A DNA stretch of 7,382 bases from Pseudomonadales bacterium (GTDB taxonomy: Bacteria > Pseudomonadota > Gammaproteobacteria > Steroidobacterales > Steroidobacteraceae). The translations under genes were made by a program, and so were the position numbers. The notes under the pieces are model-generated. The model did no database searches. It was not told the origin of the DNA and was given only the letters and a program-made list of their open reading frames with translations. This document shows, one piece after another, positions 1 through 6,668 of the stretch. Numbering within the stretch: position 1 is the stretch's first letter; each line of letters begins with the position of its first letter. The stretch is taken from NCBI GenBank assembly GCA_020442965.1, contig JAGRJB010000179.1, forward strand, positions 1-7,382. The letters are read 5' to 3'.

Positions 1-961
1 CCTGATCGAGGAGCTGCATGCCAGCGTCGCGGCCGGTCTGAATCTGATTGGGAATTTGATGGGTCTGGTCGGTTTGAATGAGTTTGGCGATCGCCTTGGT
101 CATCGTCATCACCTCACAGATGGCACGCCGGCCGCGGCCATCGGCGGTCTTGACTAACACCTGCGTGATCACGGCGATCAAGCTCTGCGCGAGGAAGCTC
201 TTGGTTTGCTCGCGCTCTTCGATCGGCAGCGCATCGATCACGCGATCGATCGTTTTGGCCGCGCTGGTCGTGTGGAGCGTGCCGAACACGAGGTGTCCGG
301 TCTCGGCCGCAGTCATCGCCATCGAGATGGTTTCTGCGTCGCGCAACTCGCCGACCAGGATCACGTCCGGATCCTCACGCATCGCCGCGCGTACTCCCTC
401 GGCGAAACTCGGTAGATGAGTCTTTAGTTCACGCTGTATGAGCTGGGACATTTTGCTGCGATGGACGAACTCGATCGGATCCTCGAGGCTCACGATATTG
501 AGTCGGCGTGTAACGTTGAGATAGTCGATCATCGCGGCAAGCGTCGTCGACTTACCGGTGCCCGTCGCGCCCGTCACCAGAATCATGCCTTGGTGCTGAT
601 CGCACAGTTTCTTGACGATCGGTGGCACGCCGATGCGATCGATGCTCGGAATGTCCGCTGGAATGGCGCGAAAGGTTGCGCCGATGCCGGTTTCTTTGCG
701 GAACACGTTCACGCGAAAGCGGCCGCCCTCGCCAGAGACGTACGAAAAGTCGAGATCGTGCCCCGTGGCGAATGATTCCGTCTGGTTCTTGCTCAGAATT
801 TCACCGAGGTAACTCTCGAGTTCGGTGTCGCGCAAGTCACGGAATTTGATCGGCATCAGATCGCCGTTCATCCGCAACATCGGCGGCACGCCGACTGCGA
901 GATGCACATCCGAGCAACCTTGTTGGGTCCCTAACTTGAGGAACGCGTCGATACGCGCCAT
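1..961 (-). CDS. pilT: Type IV pilus twitching motility ATPase, PilT family (3' end outside window)
   Basis: This is a secretion-superfamily hexameric ATPase. PilT proteins sit at the cytoplasmic base of type IV pili and power pilus depolymerisation, giving retraction and twitching. The visible 320 residues start MARIDAFLKL, followed by a CSDVHL segment typical of the N-terminal PAS-like domain. The RecA-like core has Walker A GATGTGKST (131-139), an Asp box around SLEDPIEF (158-165), Walker B DPDVILVGELRD (197-208, catalytic Glu205) and the His box HLVFGTLHT (223-231). The stretch AIAKLIQTDQTHQIPNQIQTG (290-310) resembles the PilT C-terminal region (AIRNLI...THQIP..IQTG in classical PilT), though the Arg/Glu of AIRNLIRE are replaced. 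PilT is usually about 345 residues, so only a short C-terminus is missing. The ATG start is supported by GGAG 8 nt upstream. PilU or another PilT paralogue is the main alternative; the THQIP-like end favours PilT. It lies downstream of a HEAT-repeat kinase gene on the same strand. Confidence 0.93.
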   Translation of the reverse strand, partial: MARIDAFLKLGTQQGCSDVHLAVGVPPMLRMNGDLMPIKFRDLRDTELESYLGEILSKNQTESFATGHDLDFSYVSGEGGRFRVNVFRKETGIGATFRAIPADIPSIDRIGVPPIVKKLCDQHQGMILVTGATGTGKSTTLAAMIDYLNVTRRLNIVSLEDPIEFVHRSKMSQLIQRELKTHLPSFAEGVRAAMREDPDVILVGELRDAETISMAMTAAETGHLVFGTLHTTSAAKTIDRVIDALPIEEREQTKSFLAQSLIAVITQVLVKTADGRGRRAICEVMTMTKAIAKLIQTDQTHQIPNQIQTGRDAGMQLLDQ

Positions 962-1118
962 GAACGATTCTCCGTCGGCCCCGCGAGGCAAGTGCCCAGC
1001 ATGCGACTCGGCCGATTGAAAGAATGTGACTTATTGCACGGTTATTCGCAACCTGACCATGCCAACGGACGGCAATTGGCGAGTTTGCGAATTGGTTGGC
1101 CGGTGCGTGCGGGCGTCG
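962..1118. other. Spacer between kinase gene and pilT
   Basis: This 157-bp noncoding stretch separates the kinase stop codon from the pilT start. It is somewhat less GC-rich than the genes and holds several short inverted repeats, for example GCCAA...TTGGC with a 10-nt loop around 1060-1080. None is followed by a T-run, so I see no convincing intrinsic terminator. On the minus strand TTGCGA has CACATT 17 nt downstream, a poor match to a sigma-70 promoter. The gap is too long for translational coupling, so pilT could be read through from the kinase gene or have its own promoter. The sequence does not decide. Confidence 0.5.
970..973 (-). promoter_or_regulatory. Ribosome binding site of the pilT-family gene
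   Basis: On the minus strand the sequence reads ACGGAGAATCGTTCATG. GGAG lies 8 nt before the ATG, which is normal spacing. It supports starting the protein at MARIDAF rather than at the in-frame TTG further upstream. Confidence 0.6.
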
Positions 1119-3608
1119 CTAGGTGAACTTCTCGAGTGCGGCACGCAGTTCAAGCATCGACTGAAAGCGCTTTTCTTTGTCGACTGCCATGGCACGAATG
1201 ATCACGTCGGAGAGGCCCGGCGGCAGGTTGGGGTTGATTTCCCCGGGAGGCCTGGCCTTGCCTTGCACGTGCTGGTACATGACAGACATGTGATCGCCGC
1301 GCGCGTACGGCGCGACGCCCGTCAGCATCTCATAGAGGATCACCCCGAGTGCATAGGTGTCGGCACGCTGATCGACTTTCTTGCCGAGGATTTGCTCGGG
1401 CGCCATGTACTTGGGCGATCCGATGACATAGCCGGTCTTGGTGAGCTGTGTGTTCTCGCCCTCGCGCTGCGCCGCAGCCACGCCGAAGTCGACGATTTTC
1501 AGCAGTCCCTCATCGTTGATCAACAAGTTGGCCGGCTTCAGGTCGCGATGCACGATACCGACCTGATGCGCGACATCCATGCCGGTGCAGATGTCGCAAC
1601 CCAAGCGCAGGGCGCGTGCCAGTTCCATCGGCTTCTCGCCGACGATCTCGCCGCCCAGCGTATGCGACGGGAAGTACTCCATCGAAATGGCGTAGTTACC
1701 CTGGATGAAAAGAAAGTCGTAGATACGAATGACGTTCTTGTGCGTGATCTTGCGCGAGTAGCGCAGCTCGTGGACGAAGCGCTTCATGATCTCTTCGTCT
1801 TCTGACACGTTCGGATTCAGGAACTTGAGAATCAGACGCTCGTCGACAACCGTATCTTCCATCAAGAGCACGGTGCCGAACGCACCTTTACCGATGCGCT
1901 CGATGTATTTGTAACGTCCCTCGATGATGTCGCCGGTCTTGAGGGTCTGAATATCGAGCTTCGGGGGCCCACCCGATGCCTTCTCGGCTTCCTTGATGGA
2001 TCGAGCCACCGAAGTCTCCGACATGACCTGAGTCTTCGCCTGCACGGGCGAGGGGGGTACGACGATGCCTGCGGCGGCGGCCGGATCGAACGATGGCGGC
2101 GGGCTGACTCGCGTCGCGGGTGTGGCGGCGGCGCGCTCGAGCGTGCCAGATTGCGAGGTGACGGGTGTGCCGCTCAGCGTGAAGCGTGCGTCGAGATCAG
2201 AGAGTGCGCGCATCGCCGCCTGCGCGACGGTGTTGTCGGGCAGAGCAGTCTGCGCTTTCAGTTGGACACGAATCTGTTCCACGCGCCGCTCGTCAGCCAA
2301 TCTCGAGAGTGCGCCGATCGTTTCGACGCGTATGTCTTTCTCTTCCCGAGTCAACATAGGCAGGACGGATTCCAGCACCTTCTGATCGCCGAGCCGTCCG
2401 AGGGCCCTAACAACGACCGGTAGTGATTTCGCCGGGGTGATCTGCAACATCTCCAGCAGACGCGGCAGGGCGCGCTTGTTGCCGATCTCGGCGAGCGCAT
2501 CGACCGCTCGTTCGCTGACCCACCAATCGGGATCCTTGGTCGCCTCGATCAGATGGCTGACTGCACGCTCGTCCTTGGTCTGATTGAGGATCTCGATCGC
2601 GGCGCGGCGGATGTCCTGGTCGTCGTCGCGAATCAGATGCAAGACAGCATCGACCACTTTGGGTCCACCAATCTTGCCGAGCGCGTCGGCGGCGCGGCTA
2701 CGCACCCACCAATCCGCATCGGCGATCGCCGCGAGCAGACTCTTGATCGAGTCGGCATTGCCGACTTCGTTCAGCACTTCGACTGCCGCGCGACGCGCGT
2801 ACTCGTTCTCGTCCTGCAGGATCGGAATCAGATGCTTGATCGTTTCGGGGTCATTGGCCTTGATGACAACATCGATCGCCTTGTTCTGCACCTCGAGTTC
2901 AGGATCGCGCAGCATCTCGCAGATCTGCGCGACATCGATCGGGCCATCCATTTTTTGCAGTGCGCTCAAGGTTGCCGCACGGACCTGCTTGCTTGGATCC
3001 TTGAGTTGGCCTTGCAGCGCACGCTGTACGTCCGGCGTGTTGAACCGCGACAGGATATTGATGATATGTAGACGCGCAACCGGATCCTTGCCCTGCATGC
3101 GGCCGATCAGCTCGGGGATATGATCGGCATCGGCCATTTCACCGATCACGCGGAACAACGCCGCTTTCTCGTTCGGCTGCTGTTGGTAGGCGGTTGTCAG
3201 TAACTCGCGTACGGTGAAGCGCGACTTCTGCGCGAGAATGACATCCATCACCGCGGATTTGGCGATCCCTTCGAGAGACAATGCCTCCAGGATCAGATGC
3301 GGCGGATAGTTGCGGCTGCTCGAGAGCGCCCACGACACACCCGATACGACACGCGGACTGCCTTCGACCAGCAGCCGGACGAACTCAGGAAACGTCTTCT
3401 GGCTGACGATCCCCGAGAGGACCTCGATATAAGCCAGGGTTGCGATCTTGTCGGCGTCGTCGAGCGCAGCCGCGACCGACGGAATGACGCCGGCGCCGAG
3501 ACTGCGTAGCTTCGCAATCGCCTTTTGCGTACTGGGTGCCGCAATATCCTTCGCCGATTTGAGTTCGGTGATGGATTTATCGGCACGGATGTTGGTTAGG
3601 AAACTCAC
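1119..3608 (-). CDS. HEAT-repeat scaffold fused to a Hanks-type Ser/Thr protein kinase
   Basis: This 829-residue protein probably transfers phosphate from ATP to Ser/Thr of unknown targets. Residues about 20-475 form an alpha-solenoid of HEAT/PBS-lyase-like repeats, about 31 residues each, clearest from 160 to 440 (e.g. DADWWVRSRAADALGKIG at 297-314). Residues about 478-555 are a Pro/Ala/Ser/Thr-rich linker with several TP and SP sites. The kinase domain (about 560-829) is complete: glycine loop GKGAFGTV (573-580), Lys595, helix-C Glu614, HRDLKPANLL (687-696, catalytic Asp689), DFG (707-709), APE (736-738) and Asp750. It is an RD kinase, and Thr720, Thr723 and Thr725 in the activation loop are candidate autophosphorylation sites. 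I see no signal peptide, membrane segment or PASTA domain, unlike PknB-type sensors, so it is probably cytoplasmic and the repeats likely bind partners. The start is a GTG with only a distant GAGG (13 nt); no better in-frame start is visible. pilT follows on the same strand, which suggests but does not prove a role in pilus or motility control. Confidence 0.93.
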   Translation of the reverse strand: MSFLTNIRADKSITELKSAKDIAAPSTQKAIAKLRSLGAGVIPSVAAALDDADKIATLAYIEVLSGIVSQKTFPEFVRLLVEGSPRVVSGVSWALSSSRNYPPHLILEALSLEGIAKSAVMDVILAQKSRFTVRELLTTAYQQQPNEKAALFRVIGEMADADHIPELIGRMQGKDPVARLHIINILSRFNTPDVQRALQGQLKDPSKQVRAATLSALQKMDGPIDVAQICEMLRDPELEVQNKAIDVVIKANDPETIKHLIPILQDENEYARRAAVEVLNEVGNADSIKSLLAAIADADWWVRSRAADALGKIGGPKVVDAVLHLIRDDDQDIRRAAIEILNQTKDERAVSHLIEATKDPDWWVSERAVDALAEIGNKRALPRLLEMLQITPAKSLPVVVRALGRLGDQKVLESVLPMLTREEKDIRVETIGALSRLADERRVEQIRVQLKAQTALPDNTVAQAAMRALSDLDARFTLSGTPVTSQSGTLERAAATPATRVSPPPSFDPAAAAGIVVPPSPVQAKTQVMSETSVARSIKEAEKASGGPPKLDIQTLKTGDIIEGRYKYIERIGKGAFGTVLLMEDTVVDERLILKFLNPNVSEDEEIMKRFVHELRYSRKITHKNVIRIYDFLFIQGNYAISMEYFPSHTLGGEIVGEKPMELARALRLGCDICTGMDVAHQVGIVHRDLKPANLLINDEGLLKIVDFGVAAAQREGENTQLTKTGYVIGSPKYMAPEQILGKKVDQRADTYALGVILYEMLTGVAPYARGDHMSVMYQHVQGKARPPGEINPNLPPGLSDVIIRAMAVDKEKRFQSMLELRAALEKFT
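2442..2813 (-). repeat. Tandem two-HEAT unit inside the kinase gene (2 x 186 bp)
   Basis: Residues 266-327 and 328-389 of the kinase protein align without gaps over 62 positions, with 23 identities by my count. Each unit holds two different HEAT repeats: one around RRAAVEVLN / RRAAIEILN, the other around DADWWV..RAADALGKIG / DPDWWV..RAVDALAEIG. The DNA keeps an identical 11-mer, acccaccaatc (plus strand), at 2518-2528 and 2704-2714, exactly 186 bp apart. This suggests duplication of a pair of repeats rather than of single repeats. Confidence 0.7.
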
Positions 3609-3641
3609 AAAGGGCGTCGTGCCTCGGGGTTTGTACCAAAA

Positions 3642-3670
3642 ATTATGCCACAGTCGCCGCTGGGGCTCGA
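3642..3670 (-). promoter_or_regulatory. Putative sigma-70 promoter of the kinase gene
   Basis: On the minus strand CATAAT (3642-3647) matches 5 of 6 bases of the -10 consensus. It is preceded by TGG, giving an extended -10. A weak -35, TCGAGC (3665-3670, 3 of 6 matches), lies 17 bp upstream. Transcription would begin near 3635, leaving a leader of about 25 nt before the GTG. No equally good promoter is visible for mrp on the plus strand in this divergent region. Confidence 0.45.
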
Positions 3671-3703
3671 TAACAGCCAGTCCAAACTGCCAAGTTGGTT
3701 AGA

Positions 3704-4843
3704 ATGTCAGACCCCTTTCAAGTGACGATACCCATGGTCGACGACTCTTCCGGCGATATTCCGTCCGCTCGCTTGCGAGCGGCCGTCGAGGCATTCCATG
3801 AACCACTGCTACAATTGTCGCTGGGTGGCGCCAAAGCGATCCGTCGGGCGGAAGTGCTCCGCAATCGCGCGATCGTGGCGCTCGAGCTGGGTTTCCCAAC
3901 GGGCGGTTACGCGCCAAGCCTCGAACCCCTGTTACTGAGTCACCTGGCGGCGGCGGGCATCGCTTTGCCGCTTGATCTCACGCTCAGCAGCCGGATCGCG
4001 CCGCACGCCGTTCAGCGACAACTCAAGCCCTTGGCCGGTATCAGCAATATCGTGGCGGTGGCCTCCGGCAAGGGCGGTGTCGGCAAGAGTACCGTTGCCG
4101 TCAACCTGGCGCTCGCCTGGGCAGCGCAGGGTGCGCGGGTCGGCATACTCGACGCCGACATATACGGACCGAGTCAGCCGATCATGCTGGGGCTCGAGGG
4201 GCAACGTCCGCAGACGTTGGATAACAAGCGCATCGTGCCGCTCACAGCGCATGGAATTGTGGCGATGTCGATCGGCTTCCTGATCGATCCCAAACAACCC
4301 ATGGTCTGGCGGGGGCCAATGGTGACCCAGGCACTGACGCAACTGCTCGCTGATACTGACTGGGGGCAGCTCGACTATCTGGTCGTCGATATGCCTCCCG
4401 GTACCGGTGACATACAGTTGACGCTCGCGCAACGCGTCCCGGTCGCGGGGGCTGTCATCGTGACGACGCCACAGGACATCGCGCTCGCCGACGCCCGCAA
4501 AGGACTCGCGATGTTCGAGAAAGTAAATGTGCCCGTACTGGGTGTCATCGAGAACATGAGCCTGCACGTGTGCAACAACTGCGGTCACATCGAACATCTG
4601 TTCGGCGCCGGTGGCGGCGCACGCATGGCCGCGGAGTATGGTGTCGAGTTGTTAGGCGAACTGCCGCTCGACGCGCGTATTCGTGCGGAAACCGATGGCG
4701 GTCGCCCGACCGTTGTCGCCGCGCCAGAGTCCGCACACGCCCAGCCCTATCTGGACGCTGCGCGTCGGGCCGCCGCCGCGCTTGCGCGGCGCGCCCGCGA
4801 CCGCTCGAGCGTGTTTCCCAAGATCGTCGTCGAGGAAAGCTGA
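3704..4843 (+). CDS. mrp: Mrp/ApbC iron-sulfur cluster carrier P-loop ATPase
   Basis: Mrp/ApbC is a cytoplasmic homodimeric ATPase of the SIMIBI/ParA-like class that binds a [4Fe-4S] cluster and passes it to apo-proteins. The 379-residue product has an N-terminal MIP18/DUF59-like domain (about 18-88, with [16 protein letters not shown] and ELGFPTGGY). The nucleotide-binding domain follows: deviant Walker [10 protein letters not shown] (122-130), switch [11 protein letters not shown] (150-159), WRGPM (202-206), Walker B region [10 protein letters not shown] (227-236) and [14 protein letters not shown] (254-267). Cys290 and Cys293 form the CxxC (VCNNCGH) that holds the bridging cluster. Overall similarity to E. 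coli Mrp is strong. I chose ATG at 3704; a TTG lies 9 nt upstream in frame. The next ATG at 3734 is also possible, because TAGAAT at 3700-3705 could be a -10 and neither ATG has a strong Shine-Dalgarno. dcd follows after 4 nt, probably as an operon. Confidence 0.95.
   Translation: MSDPFQVTIPMVDDSSGDIPSARLRAAVEAFHEPLLQLSLGGAKAIRRAEVLRNRAIVALELGFPTGGYAPSLEPLLLSHLAAAGIALPLDLTLSSRIAPHAVQRQLKPLAGISNIVAVASGKGGVGKSTVAVNLALAWAAQGARVGILDADIYGPSQPIMLGLEGQRPQTLDNKRIVPLTAHGIVAMSIGFLIDPKQPMVWRGPMVTQALTQLLADTDWGQLDYLVVDMPPGTGDIQLTLAQRVPVAGAVIVTTPQDIALADARKGLAMFEKVNVPVLGVIENMSLHVCNNCGHIEHLFGAGGGARMAAEYGVELLGELPLDARIRAETDGGRPTVVAAPESAHAQPYLDAARRAAAALARRARDRSSVFPKIVVEES
4832..4838 (+). promoter_or_regulatory. 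Ribosome binding site of dcd, inside the end of mrp
   Basis: GAGGAAA lies 9 nt before the dcd ATG and within the codons for the last residues (EES) of Mrp. It fixes the dcd start at [11 protein letters not shown]. With the 4-nt gap between the genes, it indicates translation of dcd from the mrp transcript. Confidence 0.7.
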
Positions 4844-4847
4844 GCTC

Positions 4848-5414
4848 ATGAGCATCAAGTCCGATCATTGGATCCGCCGTATGGCGGCGAGCCACGGCAT
4901 GATCGAGCCGTTTGCGCCGGAGCAGATCCGCGAGAATGACGGCCAGAAGATCGTCTCGTACGGCACATCCAGCTACGGCTACGACGTCCGCTGCGCCAAC
5001 GAGTTCAAGGTTTTCACCAACATCAATTCGACGATCGTCGATCCCAAGGCCTTCGACGCCAAGAGTTTCGTCGATGTGTCGGCCGACGTGTGTATCATTC
5101 CGCCCAATTCATTCGCGCTGGCGCGCACGGTGGAGTTCTTCCGCATTCCGCGCAGTGTGTTAGTCATCTGTCTCGGAAAATCGACTTATGCGCGCTGTGG
5201 CATCATCGTCAACGTCACGCCGCTCGAGCCTGAGTGGGAGGGCCACGTGACGCTCGAGTTCTCGAACACGACGCCGCTGCCCGCGAAGATCTACGCGAAC
5301 GAGGGCATCGCGCAGATGTTGTTTTTCGAGTCCGACGAAGTGTGCAGCACCTCGTATCGCGACCGCGGCGGGAAGTATCAGGGTCAGCGCGGCGTCACGC
5401 TGCCCAAGACCTGA
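4848..5414 (+). CDS. dcd: dCTP deaminase
   Basis: The enzyme deaminates dCTP to dUTP and ammonia, feeding dUTPase and then thymidylate synthesis in the cytoplasm. The 188-residue product is nearly collinear with the Pseudomonas-type Dcd, from [13 protein letters not shown] to [11 protein letters not shown]. Visible family motifs are SSYGYDVRC (41-49), GKSTYARCG (110-118, with Ser112 and Arg116 of the nucleotide site), [12 protein letters not shown] (122-133) and TLEFSN (135-140), where Glu137 matches catalytic Glu138 of the E. coli enzyme. I see no sign of the bifunctional dCTP deaminase/dUTPase type, so a separate dUTPase is expected elsewhere. It is likely co-transcribed with mrp. Its last ten codons and stop overlap the 3' end of the convergent MFS gene. 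Confidence 0.97.
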   Translation: MSIKSDHWIRRMAASHGMIEPFAPEQIRENDGQKIVSYGTSSYGYDVRCANEFKVFTNINSTIVDPKAFDAKSFVDVSADVCIIPPNSFALARTVEFFRIPRSVLVICLGKSTYARCGIIVNVTPLEPEWEGHVTLEFSNTTPLPAKIYANEGIAQMLFFESDEVCSTSYRDRGGKYQGQRGVTLPKT

Positions 5415-6652
5415 TTCGCTGTCGCGGCCACCTTGCGCCGCGCAGCCGAGCGGGAAAAGACAATCGCCGCTGACACCATGCAACCAGCAGCCGCGAGGAA
5501 GGCTGCGCCGGGGAAATACACGCTTGCGCCTGGACGGGTGTAATGCGCAAACAGGTTGGCCATGATCACAGGCGCCACCACCGATGTCAGACTTCCGACG
5601 CTCGCGAGCGTCCCCTGCAATTCTCCCTGTTCGTTGGACGGTACATTTTTCGACATGATCGCGGTCAGCGCGGGGGTCGCAAGTCCCATCATCGCGAACG
5701 GGACGATAAACACGTAGAGCTGCCAACCTTGTGTGGCGAACGCATAACCGGTAAAGCCTACCGCCGCTAACAATGTGCCGACGTAAACGGCGCCGCTCTC
5801 GCCAATGCGCGGCACCACGACGCGCGTCAGGCCGCCGAATACGATAGCCATGCAGACGCCGATCATGGCGAGGGACAGTCCAACCTGCGCTTCCGTCCAG
5901 CCAAATTTCAACATCGTGTAGTAGCTCCACACCGCCGGATTGGCGTCGTGCCCCAGGCGCAGCAGCACGAAAACCGCCACGAGGGCGAGCAGAATCGGGT
6001 AGCGCTTGAGTTGCAGCAGCGCGCCCACCGGGTTGGCGCGGCGAATATCGAATTTCCGTCGCCGCTCGGCCGGCAGGGATTCGCGCAGTACGAAATAGCC
6101 GAACAGCGCATTGGCGAAGGCGAGACACGCGGCAACCAGGAACGGCATGCGTGGTCCGAAATACTGGCCGATCACGCCGCCGAGCGCGGGCCCCAGCACA
6201 AAGCCGATACCGAATGCGGCGCCTACCAGTCCAAAGTTCGCGGCGCGCTTCTCTGCGGAGGACACATCAGCGATATAGGCATTCGCGGTAGTGTAGGCCG
6301 CGCCCGCAATGCCCGAGAGGAGCCTGCCCACGAATAACCAGCCGATCGTCGGCGCGACGCCGGTGATGACATAGTCGATGCCTAACATGGTCAGCGACAC
6401 GATCAGAACCGGCCGGCGCCCAAATCGGTCGCTGAGATTGCCGATGACCGGCGCAAACAGAAACTGCATCAGCGCGTAGCTAAAGAAAAGCCAGGAGCCA
6501 TAGCGTGCTGCCGTGCTGAGATCGACGTGTGCGAGCGACTCGATCAGCCTGGGTGCCACCGGAAGGGTGATGCCGAGCCCGATCGTATCGATGAGCATGG
6601 TAATGAAGATGAACAGCAGCGCGGAGCGAGCCGTTGGAGTAGAAGCTGGCAT
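5384..6652 (-). CDS. TetA/TCR-like major facilitator superfamily transporter
   Basis: This is an inner-membrane secondary transporter, probably a proton-coupled exporter. The 422 residues contain about 12 hydrophobic segments, from about 12-34 to 381-400, with a charged central loop at about 190-218 ([17 protein letters not shown]). Family marks are Asp22 in the first helix ([16 protein letters not shown]), motif [13 protein letters not shown] (71-82), NAYIADV (124-130), motif [13 protein letters not shown] (148-159) and [11 protein letters not shown] (337-347). These place it with the TCR/TetA group of drug:H+ antiporters. Chromosomal members are common, and tetracycline export cannot be assumed. 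The ATG has no clear Shine-Dalgarno and lies 16 nt after the DUF3108 stop, so it may depend on upstream translation. The basic tail after helix 12 (about 401-422) ends in codons antisense to dcd; the 31-bp overlap leaves no room for a terminator between the two genes. Confidence 0.92.
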   Translation of the reverse strand: MPASTPTARSALLFIFITMLIDTIGLGITLPVAPRLIESLAHVDLSTAARYGSWLFFSYALMQFLFAPVIGNLSDRFGRRPVLIVSLTMLGIDYVITGVAPTIGWLFVGRLLSGIAGAAYTTANAYIADVSSAEKRAANFGLVGAAFGIGFVLGPALGGVIGQYFGPRMPFLVAACLAFANALFGYFVLRESLPAERRRKFDIRRANPVGALLQLKRYPILLALVAVFVLLRLGHDANPAVWSYYTMLKFGWTEAQVGLSLAMIGVCMAIVFGGLTRVVVPRIGESGAVYVGTLLAAVGFTGYAFATQGWQLYVFIVPFAMMGLATPALTAIMSKNVPSNEQGELQGTLASVGSLTSVVAPVIMANLFAHYTRPGASVYFPGAAFLAAAGCMVSAAIVFSRSAARRKVAATANQVLGSVTPR

Positions 6653-6668
6653 CCCGCGTATTGTACGC

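Noticed and set aside
1020..1080. A sigma-54-like site (TTGGCATGGTCAGGTTGC, minus strand) upstream of pilT
   Set aside because: The GG and GC elements are 12 nt apart instead of the strict 10, so it should not bind sigma-54.
1026..1805. A 259-codon open frame on the plus strand opposite the kinase domain
   Set aside because: It lies antisense to intact kinase motifs (HRD, DFG, APE), has no recognisable domain, and is explained by high GC and codon bias of the real gene.
3794..3826. His in place of Asp in the DUF59-like segment of Mrp (FHEPLLQ)
   Set aside because: As I recall it, E. coli Mrp also has His-Pro here (FQHPTL), so it is ordinary for gammaproteobacterial Mrp.
3932..4597. A 221-codon open frame on the minus strand opposite mrp
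   Set aside because: It is antisense to well-conserved Mrp motifs and its translation is Arg/His/Asp-rich shadow sequence with no domain.
5415..5475. Possible hairpin terminator after dcd (GCGG...CCGC)
   Set aside because: The stem is only 4 bp with a 10-nt loop and no T-run, and it falls within MFS coding sequence.
5160..6128. A 322-codon open frame on the minus strand overlapping dcd and the MFS gene
   Set aside because: It is out of frame with the MFS gene and antisense to dcd. The composition is Arg-rich and no motif is visible, whereas both overlapping genes are clear family members.
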